Part shown: in pieces, positions 24,412 to 33,325 of the stretch
How positions within the stretch are numbered: the stretch's first letter is position 1
Layout: each line of letters starts with the position of its first letter
Assembly (NCBI GenBank): GCA_965213905.1
Contig: OZ243922.1
Coordinates: forward strand, 2,294,001-2,358,000
Reading direction: 5' to 3'
DNA length: 64,000 nucleotides
Origin: SIRX01 sp965213905
GTDB taxonomy: Bacteria > Actinomycetota > Rubrobacteria > Rubrobacterales > Rubrobacteraceae
Program-made: the position numbers and the translations under genes
Notes under the pieces: generated by a model
Database searches by the model: none
Told to the model about the DNA's origin: nothing
Seen by the model: the letters and a program-made list of their open reading frames with translations, nothing else

Positions 24412-26079
24412 TTACCGCGGGGTGATCCGGACGGACCCCGACTTCCTGATCGTCGAGGACGCGTCGTTCTGGCCGGAACCCTTTTGTCTGGTATTGATAC
24501 TCGACCTGGACTCCGGCGGAACTTTTACGTTGAAGCCCCACTCCCGGACCGTTTTCGTCCCCCGGGCGTCGCGGGCGGTTACCCGGACCGAATGCCGGCC
24601 CGGCGCGAGTTTCCGCTTGGTAGAGTAGGAGAGCCTGTCGCTTTCCGGGTCGTACCCGAAAGAGGTTTTCCTGTTGCCGTCCAGGACAAAGGTCAGGTCG
24701 GACTTCTCCAAATCCGTCTCCTCGTCCCGGACGAGCGCCTTTATCTTCGGCGTACGGTTCCTCAATGACGAGCCCGGCCCGGGACTCAACTTCTGAACCC
24801 GGGGCTTCTCGTTGCGAACGCCGACGGCCGACGCGGCGTCCACGAGCCCGCGGCCGTACTCCCCATCTTTGCCCGCTGGGCCGAGATCCAAGGCCGTCGA
24901 GTTTATCCGGCGCCGAATTTCGCCCGGAGAATGTCCCTGGGCGGCGAGCAACCCGGCCACGCCCGCGACGAACGGGGCGGAGAAACTGGTCCCGCTGTCT
25001 CTTTTGTAACCACTAGAACCACTCGTAGAAAGTATGCCCACGCCGGGTGCCGCCACATCAACCCAGTCCCCGATGCTGGAGTTCTCCGCCCTCCGGTCGT
25101 TTCCGTTGGTGGCCGCCACGGCTACCACGTTTCTATACGCGGCGGGGTATACCGTCTTAGAACTCTTCCCGTAGTTGCCCGCGGCGGCGACGACCACGGC
25201 GCCGGCCGCCCCGGCCTGATTTATAGCCTTCTTTATCTGCGGGGAGTCGGCCTCTTCGGCCGCCAGCGACAGGTTGATAACCTCGGCCCCTTCGTTGGTG
25301 GCCCAGGTTATGCCCCCCGCGATGTCGCTCGCCGTTCCGAGGAGGTCGGCGTTGAGGGACTTGGCCGCGAGTATCTTACAGTTGGGGCAGGTTCCCGCGA
25401 TGCCTTCTTCGTTGTTCGTGCCCGCGGCGGCGATCCCGGAGACTTTCGTGCCGTGCCCGTTTTCATCCCCGGCTTCTCCCCGGCCTGCTACACAACCCAG
25501 GTCTTCCGCCGAGTCGTTTATACAGTCCGCCTCGGCAGAGATCTTGCGTTCGAGGTCGGGGTGTTCGTTGGAGATGCCGCTGTCCACAATAGCGATGTCC
25601 ACGCCGTTGCCCCGAATTTTACTCCACGCCTGGGGAGCCCGGATCCTCTGCAAGCCGTACTGCTCCCCTAACCTGTCGTCGTTGGGGGTGTAGGCGGCTT
25701 CGTAGATGTAGTTGTAGCTTACGGACTCTACCCCCGGGTCTTTTTGCAACTCCTGTCTCTTGTCCCGTAGGAGTTGCTCTCTCTGGAACTCGGCGGGCTC
25801 GGCTTTCACTTCGGGGAACTCGATCACCTGGGTCTCGATCTCCGGTATTTCCTCTTCGATCTCACCCCCGGTCTCCCCGGGCAACTCTTCCGCCGCGGCA
25901 GATTCGACTCCGGATTCGTAGGTGACGAGCAATTCTCCGGCCGCGTGTGGCGCAACCCCCGCGCTTTCGTCCACCTGCTCCTGAACTGTCCCTCCCGCGT
26001 TCGAAACCAACAGGCCCAGCGCCAACAAAGCGCCCGACAATCCCGCTACCAAAACTTTTAGCTGAAGCCTGATCTCGAT
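24412..26079 (-). CDS. secreted S8-family subtilisin-like serine protease
   Basis: About 555 residues. A signal peptide (EIRLQLKVLVAGLSGALLAL) leads an acidic propeptide. The catalytic triad is D in IVDSGISNEHPD, H in NGHGTKVSG and S in SGTSFSAPFVAG, with the oxyanion Asn in AAAGNYG. Four cysteines (DCIND, GCVAG, TCPNC) may form disulfides. A C-terminal beta domain of about 120 residues follows. No ATG, GTG or TTG is well placed: GGAGGGGGG lies nine bases before an ATC at 26079, giving a proper signal peptide, while TTG 26052 would lose the positively charged start. The ATC start is inference. Confidence 0.88.
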   Translation of the reverse strand: MEIRLQLKVLVAGLSGALLALGLLVSNAGGTVQEQVDESAGVAPHAAGELLVTYESGVESAAAEELPGETGGEIEEEIPEIETQVIEFPEVKAEPAEFQREQLLRDKRQELQKDPGVESVSYNYIYEAAYTPNDDRLGEQYGLQRIRAPQAWSKIRGNGVDIAIVDSGISNEHPDLERKISAEADCINDSAEDLGCVAGRGEAGDENGHGTKVSGIAAAGTNNEEGIAGTCPNCKILAAKSLNADLLGTASDIAGGITWATNEGAEVINLSLAAEEADSPQIKKAINQAGAAGAVVVAAAGNYGKSSKTVYPAAYRNVVAVAATNGNDRRAENSSIGDWVDVAAPGVGILSTSGSSGYKRDSGTSFSAPFVAGVAGLLAAQGHSPGEIRRRINSTALDLGPAGKDGEYGRGLVDAASAVGVRNEKPRVQKLSPGPGSSLRNRTPKIKALVRDEETDLEKSDLTFVLDGNRKTSFGYDPESDRLSYSTKRKLAPGRHSVRVTARDARGTKTVREWGFNVKVPPESRSSINTRQKGSGQNDASSTIRKSGSVRITPR

Positions 26080-26216
26080 GCTGTCCCCCCTCCGGGCCAG
26101 AACCTGAACTCCGTTGTTCCTGCAAAATTCGCCCCGCGTAGGGCCACAACATTATGCCTTACGGCCTCGTTGAAATAAACCCCCCCCCCGGTTCACACTC
26201 GACTAAACTGTCCGGT

Positions 26217-27557
26217 ATGTATTCCAGTAGTTTTGTGGAGTCGGTTTCGGAAACGGTGTGCCGGCACGGCATGGATCTCTCCCGGCCCCTGGTGATGGTT
26301 TCCGGTGGTCCCGATTCGGTGGCGCTACTAAGGACGCTCCTCGAACTGGACGCCTCACCGGTCGTCCTGCATGCCGAACATGGCGTGCGGGGGCGGGAAT
26401 CCCTGGAAGACGCCGAGTTCGTAAAGGAACTTTGTAGTAGTCTCGGGCTTCGGTGCGCGGTACGCCACCTTCGGCTGGAAAAAGGCCCCAACTTTCAAGA
26501 GCGGGCGCGTCGGGCACGTTATCGGGCCGCTGACCTGCTGGCGGATGATATCGGGGCGAAGAGCATACTCACCGGACACACGGCGGACGACGTGGCCGAG
26601 ACGGTCTTGATGAACCTGGCTCGCGGGGCCGGCCTGCGGGGGCTTTCAGGGATTCCGCCCGTCCGCGGCCGGATCTCCCGGCCCCTGATCCGGCAAACCC
26701 GCAAAGAAATCCTGGAGTACCTGGAACACCTGGGTCAGACGTACCGCTCGGACCCCACCAACCTGGCCGGCGACTACGCCCGCAACCGGATACGCCTCGA
26801 AGTCCTGCCGATCCTGGAAGAGTTATACCCCGGTGCCGGGAAAAACGCGGCCCGGGCCGCCTCCACGGTCCGCGAAGACCTGTCGGCCCTGGAAAACCTG
26901 GCCGCCGACGCCCTCCACCATAGAGGCGACGAGATCTTCCTGACTTCCGACGGCCTCGCTTCCCTGCCGCAGGCCCTCCAGCGTCACGCGGTCCGGCAGG
27001 CCTACGCCACCCTGGCGCCGGATGCGCCGGGCCTGGACCGGCGCGGGGTCGAAGCGGTCCTCGGGCTAAGAATCGGCGGGGAAGGGACGAGGACGATAGA
27101 CTTGCCTTCGGGCGTCGTGGCGGCCGCCCGCAACACCGGAGAGCTGGCGTTCTACTTCGCGAGACAAGAAAGGGAACAAGAAAAAAGCAGCGTCGAGCTT
27201 CGCGGGGGCCGGCTGACCTTCGACGGCTGGGAGATAGAGGTCGCGGAGGACGAAGGTTTCGACGAGCGGGACGCAGGACGCTGGGAGGTAGCCTACCTGG
27301 ACGGCGAAAAAGGGCCGTACACCGTGCGAACGGTCCGCGAAGGGGATACTATTCGGCCGCTAGGCCTCGGCGGAAGCAAAAAAGTGTTGCGGGCGATGAT
27401 GGACCGAAAGATTCCCAAAGACGTCAGGCGCAAGACGCCGGTTGTGGTAGGCGGGGCGGGTGACGTGGCCTGGGTGTTCTGCGGGGATCTCGGAGAAAAA
27501 TACGGCGTGTACGGTTCGACCAAAAAAGTTCTCAGGCTGGAGGTAAAAAGTTCGTGA
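26217..27557 (+). CDS. tilS: tRNA(Ile)-lysidine synthase
   Basis: 446 residues. The PP-loop SGGPDS (29-34) binds ATP, and HAEHGVRGRESLEDAEFV and GHTADDVAETVLMNLARGAGLRGLSG are hallmark blocks. The C-terminal domain ends with the TilS-C fold (TIRPLGLGGSKKVLRAMMDRKIP). It converts C34 of tRNA-Ile(CAT) to lysidine so that it reads AUA. ATG 26217 has no Shine-Dalgarno; TAAACT at 26204-26209 lies seven bases upstream. A run of ten C (26180-26189) precedes it. The gene overlaps hpt by four bases. Confidence 0.95.
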   Translation: MYSSSFVESVSETVCRHGMDLSRPLVMVSGGPDSVALLRTLLELDASPVVLHAEHGVRGRESLEDAEFVKELCSSLGLRCAVRHLRLEKGPNFQERARRARYRAADLLADDIGAKSILTGHTADDVAETVLMNLARGAGLRGLSGIPPVRGRISRPLIRQTRKEILEYLEHLGQTYRSDPTNLAGDYARNRIRLEVLPILEELYPGAGKNAARAASTVREDLSALENLAADALHHRGDEIFLTSDGLASLPQALQRHAVRQAYATLAPDAPGLDRRGVEAVLGLRIGGEGTRTIDLPSGVVAAARNTGELAFYFARQEREQEKSSVELRGGRLTFDGWEIEVAEDEGFDERDAGRWEVAYLDGEKGPYTVRTVREGDTIRPLGLGGSKKVLRAMMDRKIPKDVRRKTPVVVGGAGDVAWVFCGDLGEKYGVYGSTKKVLRLEVKSS

Positions 27558-28111
27558 ACATGGACAGCATGATGGGCGACGTAAAAGAAGTGCTAATAAC
27601 CTCTTCCGACATCCAGAATAAGGTGCGTGAGATCGGTAACCGCGTCACCGAAGACTACGAGGGCGAGAAGCCGATCTTCGTGGGCATCTTGCGCGGCGCG
27701 TTCATAATGCTCGGCGACCTCATGCGCCAGGTAAACCTGCAGTGCGAAGTAGACTTCATGGACATAAGCTCCTACGGCACGGGAACCAGCAGCAGCGGGG
27801 TCGTAAGAATCCTGAAAGACCTCGAAGAAGACATAACGGGCCGGCACGTCCTGATCGTCGAGGACATAATAGACACCGGCCTGACCCTGACCTACCTCCG
27901 CCGCGCGCTGCTCCAACGCCACCCGGCTTCTTTAGAGATATGCTCCCTCCTCAGCAAGCCGGATAGACGCCGGGCCGAACTTGAAGTCAAATACTTAGGC
28001 TTCGAAGTGCCGGACGAGTTCGTCGTCGGCTACGGCCTCGACTACGCCGGGGCTTACAGGAACTTACCGGATGTCTGTGTACTGAAACCGGCGGTCTTCG
28101 CCGGCTCCTGA
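27554..28111 (+). CDS. hpt: hypoxanthine phosphoribosyltransferase
   Basis: 185 residues. The PRPP-binding signature is VLIVEDIIDTGLTL, with FVGILRGAFIMLGDL and DFMDISSYGTGT as the other active-site loops. It salvages hypoxanthine (and often guanine) to IMP and GMP. GTG 27554 overlaps the tilS stop as GTGA. The order tilS-hpt-ftsH is conserved in many Gram-positive bacteria. Confidence 0.96.
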   Translation: MNMDSMMGDVKEVLITSSDIQNKVREIGNRVTEDYEGEKPIFVGILRGAFIMLGDLMRQVNLQCEVDFMDISSYGTGTSSSGVVRILKDLEEDITGRHVLIVEDIIDTGLTLTYLRRALLQRHPASLEICSLLSKPDRRRAELEVKYLGFEVPDEFVVGYGLDYAGAYRNLPDVCVLKPAVFAGS

Positions 28112-28227
28112 ACATCCGGTTCTGGGAGACCTCCCGAGACATCGGGTGAGGAGAGACACCTTTGCCGGAACCGTAGGTAGTATAATCAGCCTTGTTCGTA
28201 TACACATTCCACGAGAGGTAAATACAG

Positions 28228-30111
28228 TTGGGCAGAATTTTAAGGGGCGGTGGGCTACTTTACTTCATACTCCTGATGGTGTTCGCGGTGATCCTGGTAA
28301 GGTTCCTATCCGCGGATAACTCGGAGATTAGAGAGCTCAACTCCCAACAGTTCCAGCAGGCCGTGCAAGAAGAGAGCTTCGTTCTCGACCCCGAAGACCC
28401 GGAGCAGAAGCTGACCGTCGGGGACGAGCAGCAGACCGTCACCGGCCTGCTCCAGCGGGAAAACGGTGGCCCGCAGGAGTTCGAGTACGCCTATCCCACG
28501 GAATACGACATAGCCGGAACCTTCAACGAGGCGAACATCCCGTTTACGACCGAGCCGCCGAACAATAGTTTCTGGCTTACGCTCATCGGGACGATAGCCC
28601 CGATCTTCCTCATAATCCTGCTCTTCCTCTTTATCATGTCCTCGATGCAGGGCGGCGGCAACCGGGTGATGAGCTTCGGCAAGAGCAAGGCGAAGCAGAT
28701 GAGCAAAGACTCACCAAAAGTCACCTTCTCAGACGTGGCCGGGGCCCAAGAAGCCGTGCAGGAGCTTACCGAGATCAAGGAGTTCCTGGAGAACCCGCAG
28801 AAGTTCCAGAAGCTCGGCGCCCGCATACCGAAGGGCGCCCTTCTGGTCGGGCCTCCCGGTACGGGCAAGACGCTCTTGGCGCGGGCCGTTGCCGGCGAGG
28901 CCGGGGTTCCGTTCTTCTCCATAAGCGGTTCGGACTTCGTCGAGATGTTCGTCGGTGTTGGCGCGAGCCGGGTTCGGGACCTTTTCGAGCAGGCAAAGCA
29001 GAACTCGCCGTGCATCATCTTTATGGACGAGATCGACGCTGTCGGCCGGCAGCGCGGGGCCGGCATGGGTGGCGGCCACGACGAGCGGGAGCAGACCCTA
29101 AACCAGCTCCTCGTCGAGATGGACGGATTTAACGCCCAGAGCGGCATCATCATGATCGCCGCCACCAACCGCCCCGACATCCTGGACCCGGCGCTCCTGA
29201 GGCCCGGACGTTTCGATAGGCAGATCACGGTTGACCGGCCCGACCTTCCGGGACGGGAGAAGATCATAAACGTCCACAGCCGGGGCAAGCCGCTCGCCGA
29301 CGACATAAACGCCGAGACGCTGGCCCGCAGCACGCCGGGCTTTACCGGCGCGGACCTCGCCAACCTCGTCAACGAGGCGGCGTTGCTCGCGGCACGGCAC
29401 GACAAAGAAGAGATCAGCATGCACCAGATGGAGGAGGCCATAGACCGCGTCATCGCCGGCCCCGAGCGCAAGACGCGTATCATCTCCGATAAGGAAAAGG
29501 AGATAACGGCCTACCACGAGGCGGGCCACGCCATCGTCGGCGCGCTGCTCCCCAAGGCCGACCCGGTACATAAAATAACCATCATTCCCCGCGGCCAGGC
29601 GCTCGGTGTAACGATGAGCCTGCCGGAAGAGGACCGTTTTATGATGAGCCGGGGCGAGCTCATGTCGCAGCTCGCCATGATGCTCGGCGGCCGGGCGGCC
29701 GAGAGCGTGACTTTTGACGAGATCACCACCGGCGCCTCCAACGACCTGGAGCGCGTCACCCAGACCGCGCGGCAGATGGTCACCCGCTACGGCATGAGCG
29801 ACAAGCTCGGGCCGCTGGCGCTCGGGCAGGCCCAGGGGCAGGTCTTTATGGGCCGGGACTTCAACCAGCAGCCCGACTACTCCGATGAGATCGCCTTCCA
29901 GATAGACAAGGAGATCCGGCGCATCGTGGACGAGTCTTACGACACCGCCGAAGATTTGCTGATGCGCAACAAGGATCTGCTCGTCAAGCTCTCCCAGGAC
30001 CTGATCGAGTACGAAACCGTAGACGCCAAGCATCTCCTGCGTCTCGTCGAGGAGTACGCCGTGGACAAGGTCCACATGGGCGGGCCGCACCGCAACGGCC
30101 ACCAGGAGTAA
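28228..30111 (+). CDS. ftsH: ATP-dependent zinc metalloprotease FtsH
   Basis: 627 residues from a TTG preceded by GAGAGGTAAATACAG. Two membrane segments (about 9-27 and 109-131) flank a periplasmic domain. The AAA module has Walker A GPPGTGKT (208-215), Walker B CIIFMDEIDAVGR and the second region of homology DILDPALLRPGRFDR. The protease zinc site is HEAGH (430-434). It degrades misfolded and short-lived membrane and cytosolic proteins. A TATAAT lies at 28181-28186 without a clear -35, so it may have its own promoter. Confidence 0.97.
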   Translation: MGRILRGGGLLYFILLMVFAVILVRFLSADNSEIRELNSQQFQQAVQEESFVLDPEDPEQKLTVGDEQQTVTGLLQRENGGPQEFEYAYPTEYDIAGTFNEANIPFTTEPPNNSFWLTLIGTIAPIFLIILLFLFIMSSMQGGGNRVMSFGKSKAKQMSKDSPKVTFSDVAGAQEAVQELTEIKEFLENPQKFQKLGARIPKGALLVGPPGTGKTLLARAVAGEAGVPFFSISGSDFVEMFVGVGASRVRDLFEQAKQNSPCIIFMDEIDAVGRQRGAGMGGGHDEREQTLNQLLVEMDGFNAQSGIIMIAATNRPDILDPALLRPGRFDRQITVDRPDLPGREKIINVHSRGKPLADDINAETLARSTPGFTGADLANLVNEAALLAARHDKEEISMHQMEEAIDRVIAGPERKTRIISDKEKEITAYHEAGHAIVGALLPKADPVHKITIIPRGQALGVTMSLPEEDRFMMSRGELMSQLAMMLGGRAAESVTFDEITTGASNDLERVTQTARQMVTRYGMSDKLGPLALGQAQGQVFMGRDFNQQPDYSDEIAFQIDKEIRRIVDESYDTAEDLLMRNKDLLVKLSQDLIEYETVDAKHLLRLVEEYAVDKVHMGGPHRNGHQE

Positions 30112-30966
30112 TTGCAAAGCACAGGGCAGACCCGCACGACGAGGGTCGGGGACCGAACTCTCGGCCCCGGCCCTATTATTATGGGCATCCTCAACGTAAC
30201 CCCCGACTCTTTCTCCGACGGCGGAGACTTCCTCGACCCGGAGAAAGCCGCCGCCCAGGCCGCAACGATGCTGGACGAGGGAGCCCGGATAATAGACGTG
30301 GGTGGTGAATCAACCCGTCCCGGCTCCGAGCCGGTCACCCCTGAAGAGGAACTGAACCGCGTACTACCGGTCATCGAAAAAATCCTCGAAGGCCACCCGA
30401 ACACGGTGATCTCGGTAGACACCTACCGCGCCGCAACCGCCCGCGCGGCGCTCGAAGCCGGGGCGCACATCATCAACGACGTAACCGCCCTGCGCGGCGA
30501 CCCGGAAATGGCGGGCGTGATAGCGGACGCCGGAGGTCCCGTCGTTTTGATGCACATGCTCGGAGAGCCCAAAACAATGCAGCAGGATCCACACTACGAA
30601 GCCGTAGCCTGGGAGGTGCGGAACTTTCTCGCCGAACGCGCCGCCTACGCCGAAGAGTCGGGCATAGCGCCGGAAAACATCATCCTCGACCCCGGCATCG
30701 GTTTCGGCAAGACGCTGGGGCACAACCTGGCGCTACTCAAGAACCTGGACGTTATCGCGGATCTCGGATACCAGATCCTGGTGGGCGCTTCCCGGAAACG
30801 ATTTATCGGCGAGATTTCCGGCGCCGAAAAAGCCAAAGACCGGGTCTCCGGCACGATAGCTACCAGCGTGCTCGCCTACGAACGCGGCGCCACTTTCTTC
30901 CGGGTCCACGACATCCGGGCCAACAGGGAGGCTTTGGAAGTCGCGGAAGCTGTTCTCCGGTTCTAG
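30112..30966 (+). CDS. folP: dihydropteroate synthase
   Basis: 284 residues. Signatures IMGILNVTPDSFSDGG and DVGGESTRPGSEPV bind pterin pyrophosphate, and GASRKRFIGEI carries the conserved lysine and arginine. It joins p-aminobenzoate to the dihydropterin in folate synthesis, the step blocked by sulfonamides. Translation likely starts at TTG 30112 directly after the ftsH stop, with GGAG just upstream. It is followed by the ClpN-FolB fusion and folK. Confidence 0.95.
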   Translation: MQSTGQTRTTRVGDRTLGPGPIIMGILNVTPDSFSDGGDFLDPEKAAAQAATMLDEGARIIDVGGESTRPGSEPVTPEEELNRVLPVIEKILEGHPNTVISVDTYRAATARAALEAGAHIINDVTALRGDPEMAGVIADAGGPVVLMHMLGEPKTMQQDPHYEAVAWEVRNFLAERAAYAEESGIAPENIILDPGIGFGKTLGHNLALLKNLDVIADLGYQILVGASRKRFIGEISGAEKAKDRVSGTIATSVLAYERGATFFRVHDIRANREALEVAEAVLRF

Positions 30967-31025
30967 CCGCCGGGACGGAGTAAACTATCCCTGTTGCTTT
31001 TGAAGCGCAGAGGAGACTCTATCCC

Positions 31026-31844
31026 ATGTTCGAACGGTTCACCGAGCGGGCGCGCAAGGTTGTGGTGTTGGCCCAAGAAGAAGCCTGTCATTTCGATCAC
31101 AACTACATCGGCACAGAACATCTGCTGATCGGGCTCTTCAAAGAGAACGAAGGCGTCGCTGCCGGAGCTTTGAAAGCTGTGAACGTCTCTCTCAAAAATT
31201 TACGAGAGCAACTAGGAAACATCGTCGGCTACGGAGAAGAAGGTACCGGCGGCGGGCAGGCGCCGTTCACGCCGCGCTCTAAAAAGGTGTTGGAGCTTGC
31301 ACTCCGTGAAGCATTGCAACTCGGGCACAACTATATCGGTACCGAGCACATCCTGCTCGGGTTGATGCGTGAATCCGAGGGCGTGGCCGCGAGGATGTTG
31401 ACCATCTTGGACGTGAACCCGGATGAGGCGCGACGGGAGGTTGTACGGAGGCTCGGCGAGTCGCCGGAGTCGGGTGATCCGGACCTGATCGAGGTGCAGA
31501 TGGTGGCTGAAGAGGTCGCGGCGAGGAGCGCGGAGAGACGCGCAGCGAATCAGTCGTTGTTCCGGGGACAGATTGCGCCTTTCGAAGTACAGTCGGAGGC
31601 CATGTCCGTGGGGGTAGAGTTCGCATATTTTCACATTCTGGAACCCGAAACCCTCGACTACGACGAGCTTTACGGTGACATCCGGGAGACATTTGACACG
31701 GTGGATTCCCGCCCGTTTGAGACCTTGATCTCGGAAGCTGCGGAGCGCGTCTTCGAGAAGTTCGCCGGGGTACAGGAGATCACTTTCGAGATGACGGTAA
31801 GGCGCGAACCGGAGATCACGATATCCCGAACCCTGCGCCGGTGA
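31026..31844 (+). CDS. fusion of a ClpC N-domain to a degenerate dihydroneopterin aldolase (FolB)-like domain
   Basis: 272 residues. Residues 1-148 are a full double Clp-N repeat, closely like ClpC at 35642 (MFERFTERARKVVVLAQEEA, FTPRSKKVLELALREALQ), but no AAA module follows. About 178-272 align with the FolB fold: FEVQSEAMSVG, then LDYDELYGDIRET, SRPFETLISEAAERVFEKF and VQEITFEMTVRREPE. The FolB N-terminus with its catalytic Glu is absent and the usual C-terminal Lys (RKP) is Arg. The gene sits where folB normally lies, between folP and folK, and overlaps folK by four bases. Aldolase activity is doubtful; a substrate-adaptor or sensor role is possible. Confidence 0.75.
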   Translation: MFERFTERARKVVVLAQEEACHFDHNYIGTEHLLIGLFKENEGVAAGALKAVNVSLKNLREQLGNIVGYGEEGTGGGQAPFTPRSKKVLELALREALQLGHNYIGTEHILLGLMRESEGVAARMLTILDVNPDEARREVVRRLGESPESGDPDLIEVQMVAEEVAARSAERRAANQSLFRGQIAPFEVQSEAMSVGVEFAYFHILEPETLDYDELYGDIRETFDTVDSRPFETLISEAAERVFEKFAGVQEITFEMTVRREPEITISRTLRR

Positions 31845-32329
31845 CCCGCGTTTTTCTGAGCCTCGGCAGCAACCTCGGCGACCGGCTGGCGTACTTGCAC
31901 GCCGCAATCGAAGCCCTCGAACGGGGGCCGCACATAAAACACCTGCGGGTTTCCAACGTCTACGAAACAAAGCCCGTGGAAGTAGAAGAGGCCCAGCCGG
32001 AGTATTTGAACTGCGTCGTGAAACTGGAGTGCGGGTTGTCCGCAATAGAGTTGCTGCGTTACTGTCAGGGCGTTGAGGCGGCGCTCGGACGGGGTCGGAA
32101 AGGTGAGAAAGCACCCCGCACGGTGGACGTTGACGTGTTGCTGTTCGGGGAAGAGGTGATCTGTGAGCCGGATCTCGGGGTGCCGCACCGGGGGATCGGG
32201 CGGGCGTTCAACTTGCGGGGGCTCGCGGATCTCGTCCCGGGACTGTATATTCCCGGTTTCGGCCCGGTAAGCGAGCTTCTCGAAAAGGCCGATTTGGAGG
32301 GCTTGCGCGAATTCGAAGGGGTGGAGTAG
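31841..32329 (+). CDS. folK: 2-amino-4-hydroxy-6-hydroxymethyldihydropteridine pyrophosphokinase
   Basis: 162 residues. FLSLGSNLGDRLAYL, then VSNVYETKPV, GRGRKGEKAPRTVDVDVLLFG and VPHRGIGRAFNL are the family's substrate and Mg-ATP motifs. It phosphorylates the pterin for FolP. GTG 31841 overlaps the fusion-gene stop as GTGA. Confidence 0.96.
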   Translation: MTRVFLSLGSNLGDRLAYLHAAIEALERGPHIKHLRVSNVYETKPVEVEEAQPEYLNCVVKLECGLSAIELLRYCQGVEAALGRGRKGEKAPRTVDVDVLLFGEEVICEPDLGVPHRGIGRAFNLRGLADLVPGLYIPGFGPVSELLEKADLEGLREFEGVE

Positions 32330-32331
32330 CT

Positions 32332-33117
32332 TTGTTGTTGACGGTAAACGTCGGTAACACCCAGACCAAGCTCGGGATTTTCGAGGGTGAGGATCTTCGG
32401 GCCCGCTGGCGGATGACCACCGAGGCCCACCGGACGGCGGACGAACTCGGGGCCAATATCGCTTCATTTATGCGGCTCCGCGGCACGAGCCTTTCGGAGG
32501 TGGAGGCTTTGATCGTCGCGAGCGACGTGCCGGGTTTGAGCCGCTCTTACCGGGAGTTCGGCGAAGGCACGCTCGGCGTGCCGTTCTACTCCGTAACGCC
32601 CGGAATAAAGACCGATCTCCAGAACCTCTACGACGACCCGAAGGCCGTGGGCTCCGACCGGATCGTCAACTCTGTGGCGGCCAAAGAACTCTACGGCCCG
32701 CCGGCGGTCATCGTGGACTTCGGCACCGCGACGACGGTGTGCGCCGTGAACGGGAACGGGGCTTACCAGGGAGGCGCGATCATGCCCGGCGTCTACGTCT
32801 CACTCGACGCCCTCATCAGCCGGGCGGCGAAGCTCTCCGGCGTGGACCTGGAAGAGAAAGAAACCTGCGCCATCGCCACCAACACCCCGGACTCTATCCG
32901 CAGCGGCTTTATCTACGGTTACGCCGGCGCCATAGACGCCCTCGTCCGGCGTTTCAAGGAAGAGTTGGGGGCGGATAGCTCGGAGCCCGTTCCACGGATC
33001 ATCGCCACCGGCGGTCCCGCTTCCGCCATAGTCCATCACTGCCGGGAGATAGACGAGCTCGACCTGGACCTTACCCTCAAAGGCCTGCGCCTCCTCTACG
33101 AGATGAACAAAAGCTAG
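32332..33117 (+). CDS. coaX: type III pantothenate kinase
   Basis: 261 residues, ASKHA fold. LTVNVGNTQTKLGIF is the phosphate-1 motif, GSDRIVNSVAA and IVDFGTATTVCAV contain the catalytic Asp and adenosine contacts, and IIATGGPASAI closes the site. It begins coenzyme A synthesis and needs a monovalent cation. The start is one of three consecutive TTG codons (32332, 32335, 32338), with GGTGGAG upstream. Confidence 0.95.
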   Translation: MLLTVNVGNTQTKLGIFEGEDLRARWRMTTEAHRTADELGANIASFMRLRGTSLSEVEALIVASDVPGLSRSYREFGEGTLGVPFYSVTPGIKTDLQNLYDDPKAVGSDRIVNSVAAKELYGPPAVIVDFGTATTVCAVNGNGAYQGGAIMPGVYVSLDALISRAAKLSGVDLEEKETCAIATNTPDSIRSGFIYGYAGAIDALVRRFKEELGADSSEPVPRIIATGGPASAIVHHCREIDELDLDLTLKGLRLLYEMNKS

Positions 33118-33286
33118 TCGGCCCGTCAGCGAGGTGCCGCAAAAAGACACCGCGGCGCGCTTCGACTACTGCAGATCGCAGACGGTGCCGCCCAAACCTG
33201 GTGTTGTAGTGTGGACGGAAGGTGTGGACCACGGCCTGATAGCTGATCGGCTGAAATGTCGAAAAGCCGACCTGCAAAAAACGACG

Positions 33287-33315
33287 TTGACACCCCGGGG
33301 TGTCGAACGTATACT
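33287..33315 (+). promoter_or_regulatory. consensus sigma70 promoter of greA with a palindromic operator in the spacer
   Basis: TTGACA (33287-33292), 17-base spacer, TATACT (33310-33315). The spacer is filled by a perfect 16-bp palindrome GACACCCCGGGGTGTC (33289-33304), which overlaps the -35. With one base missing on the left arm, the symmetry extends to ACGTT...GAACGT. The ATG is only ten bases past the -10, so the leader is a few bases at most. Confidence 0.8.
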
Positions 33316-33325
33316 CACCGCTCTT

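Noticed and set aside
33134..33325. N-terminal extension of greA
   Set aside because: The promoter and operator lie inside it and GreA homology starts at 33326.
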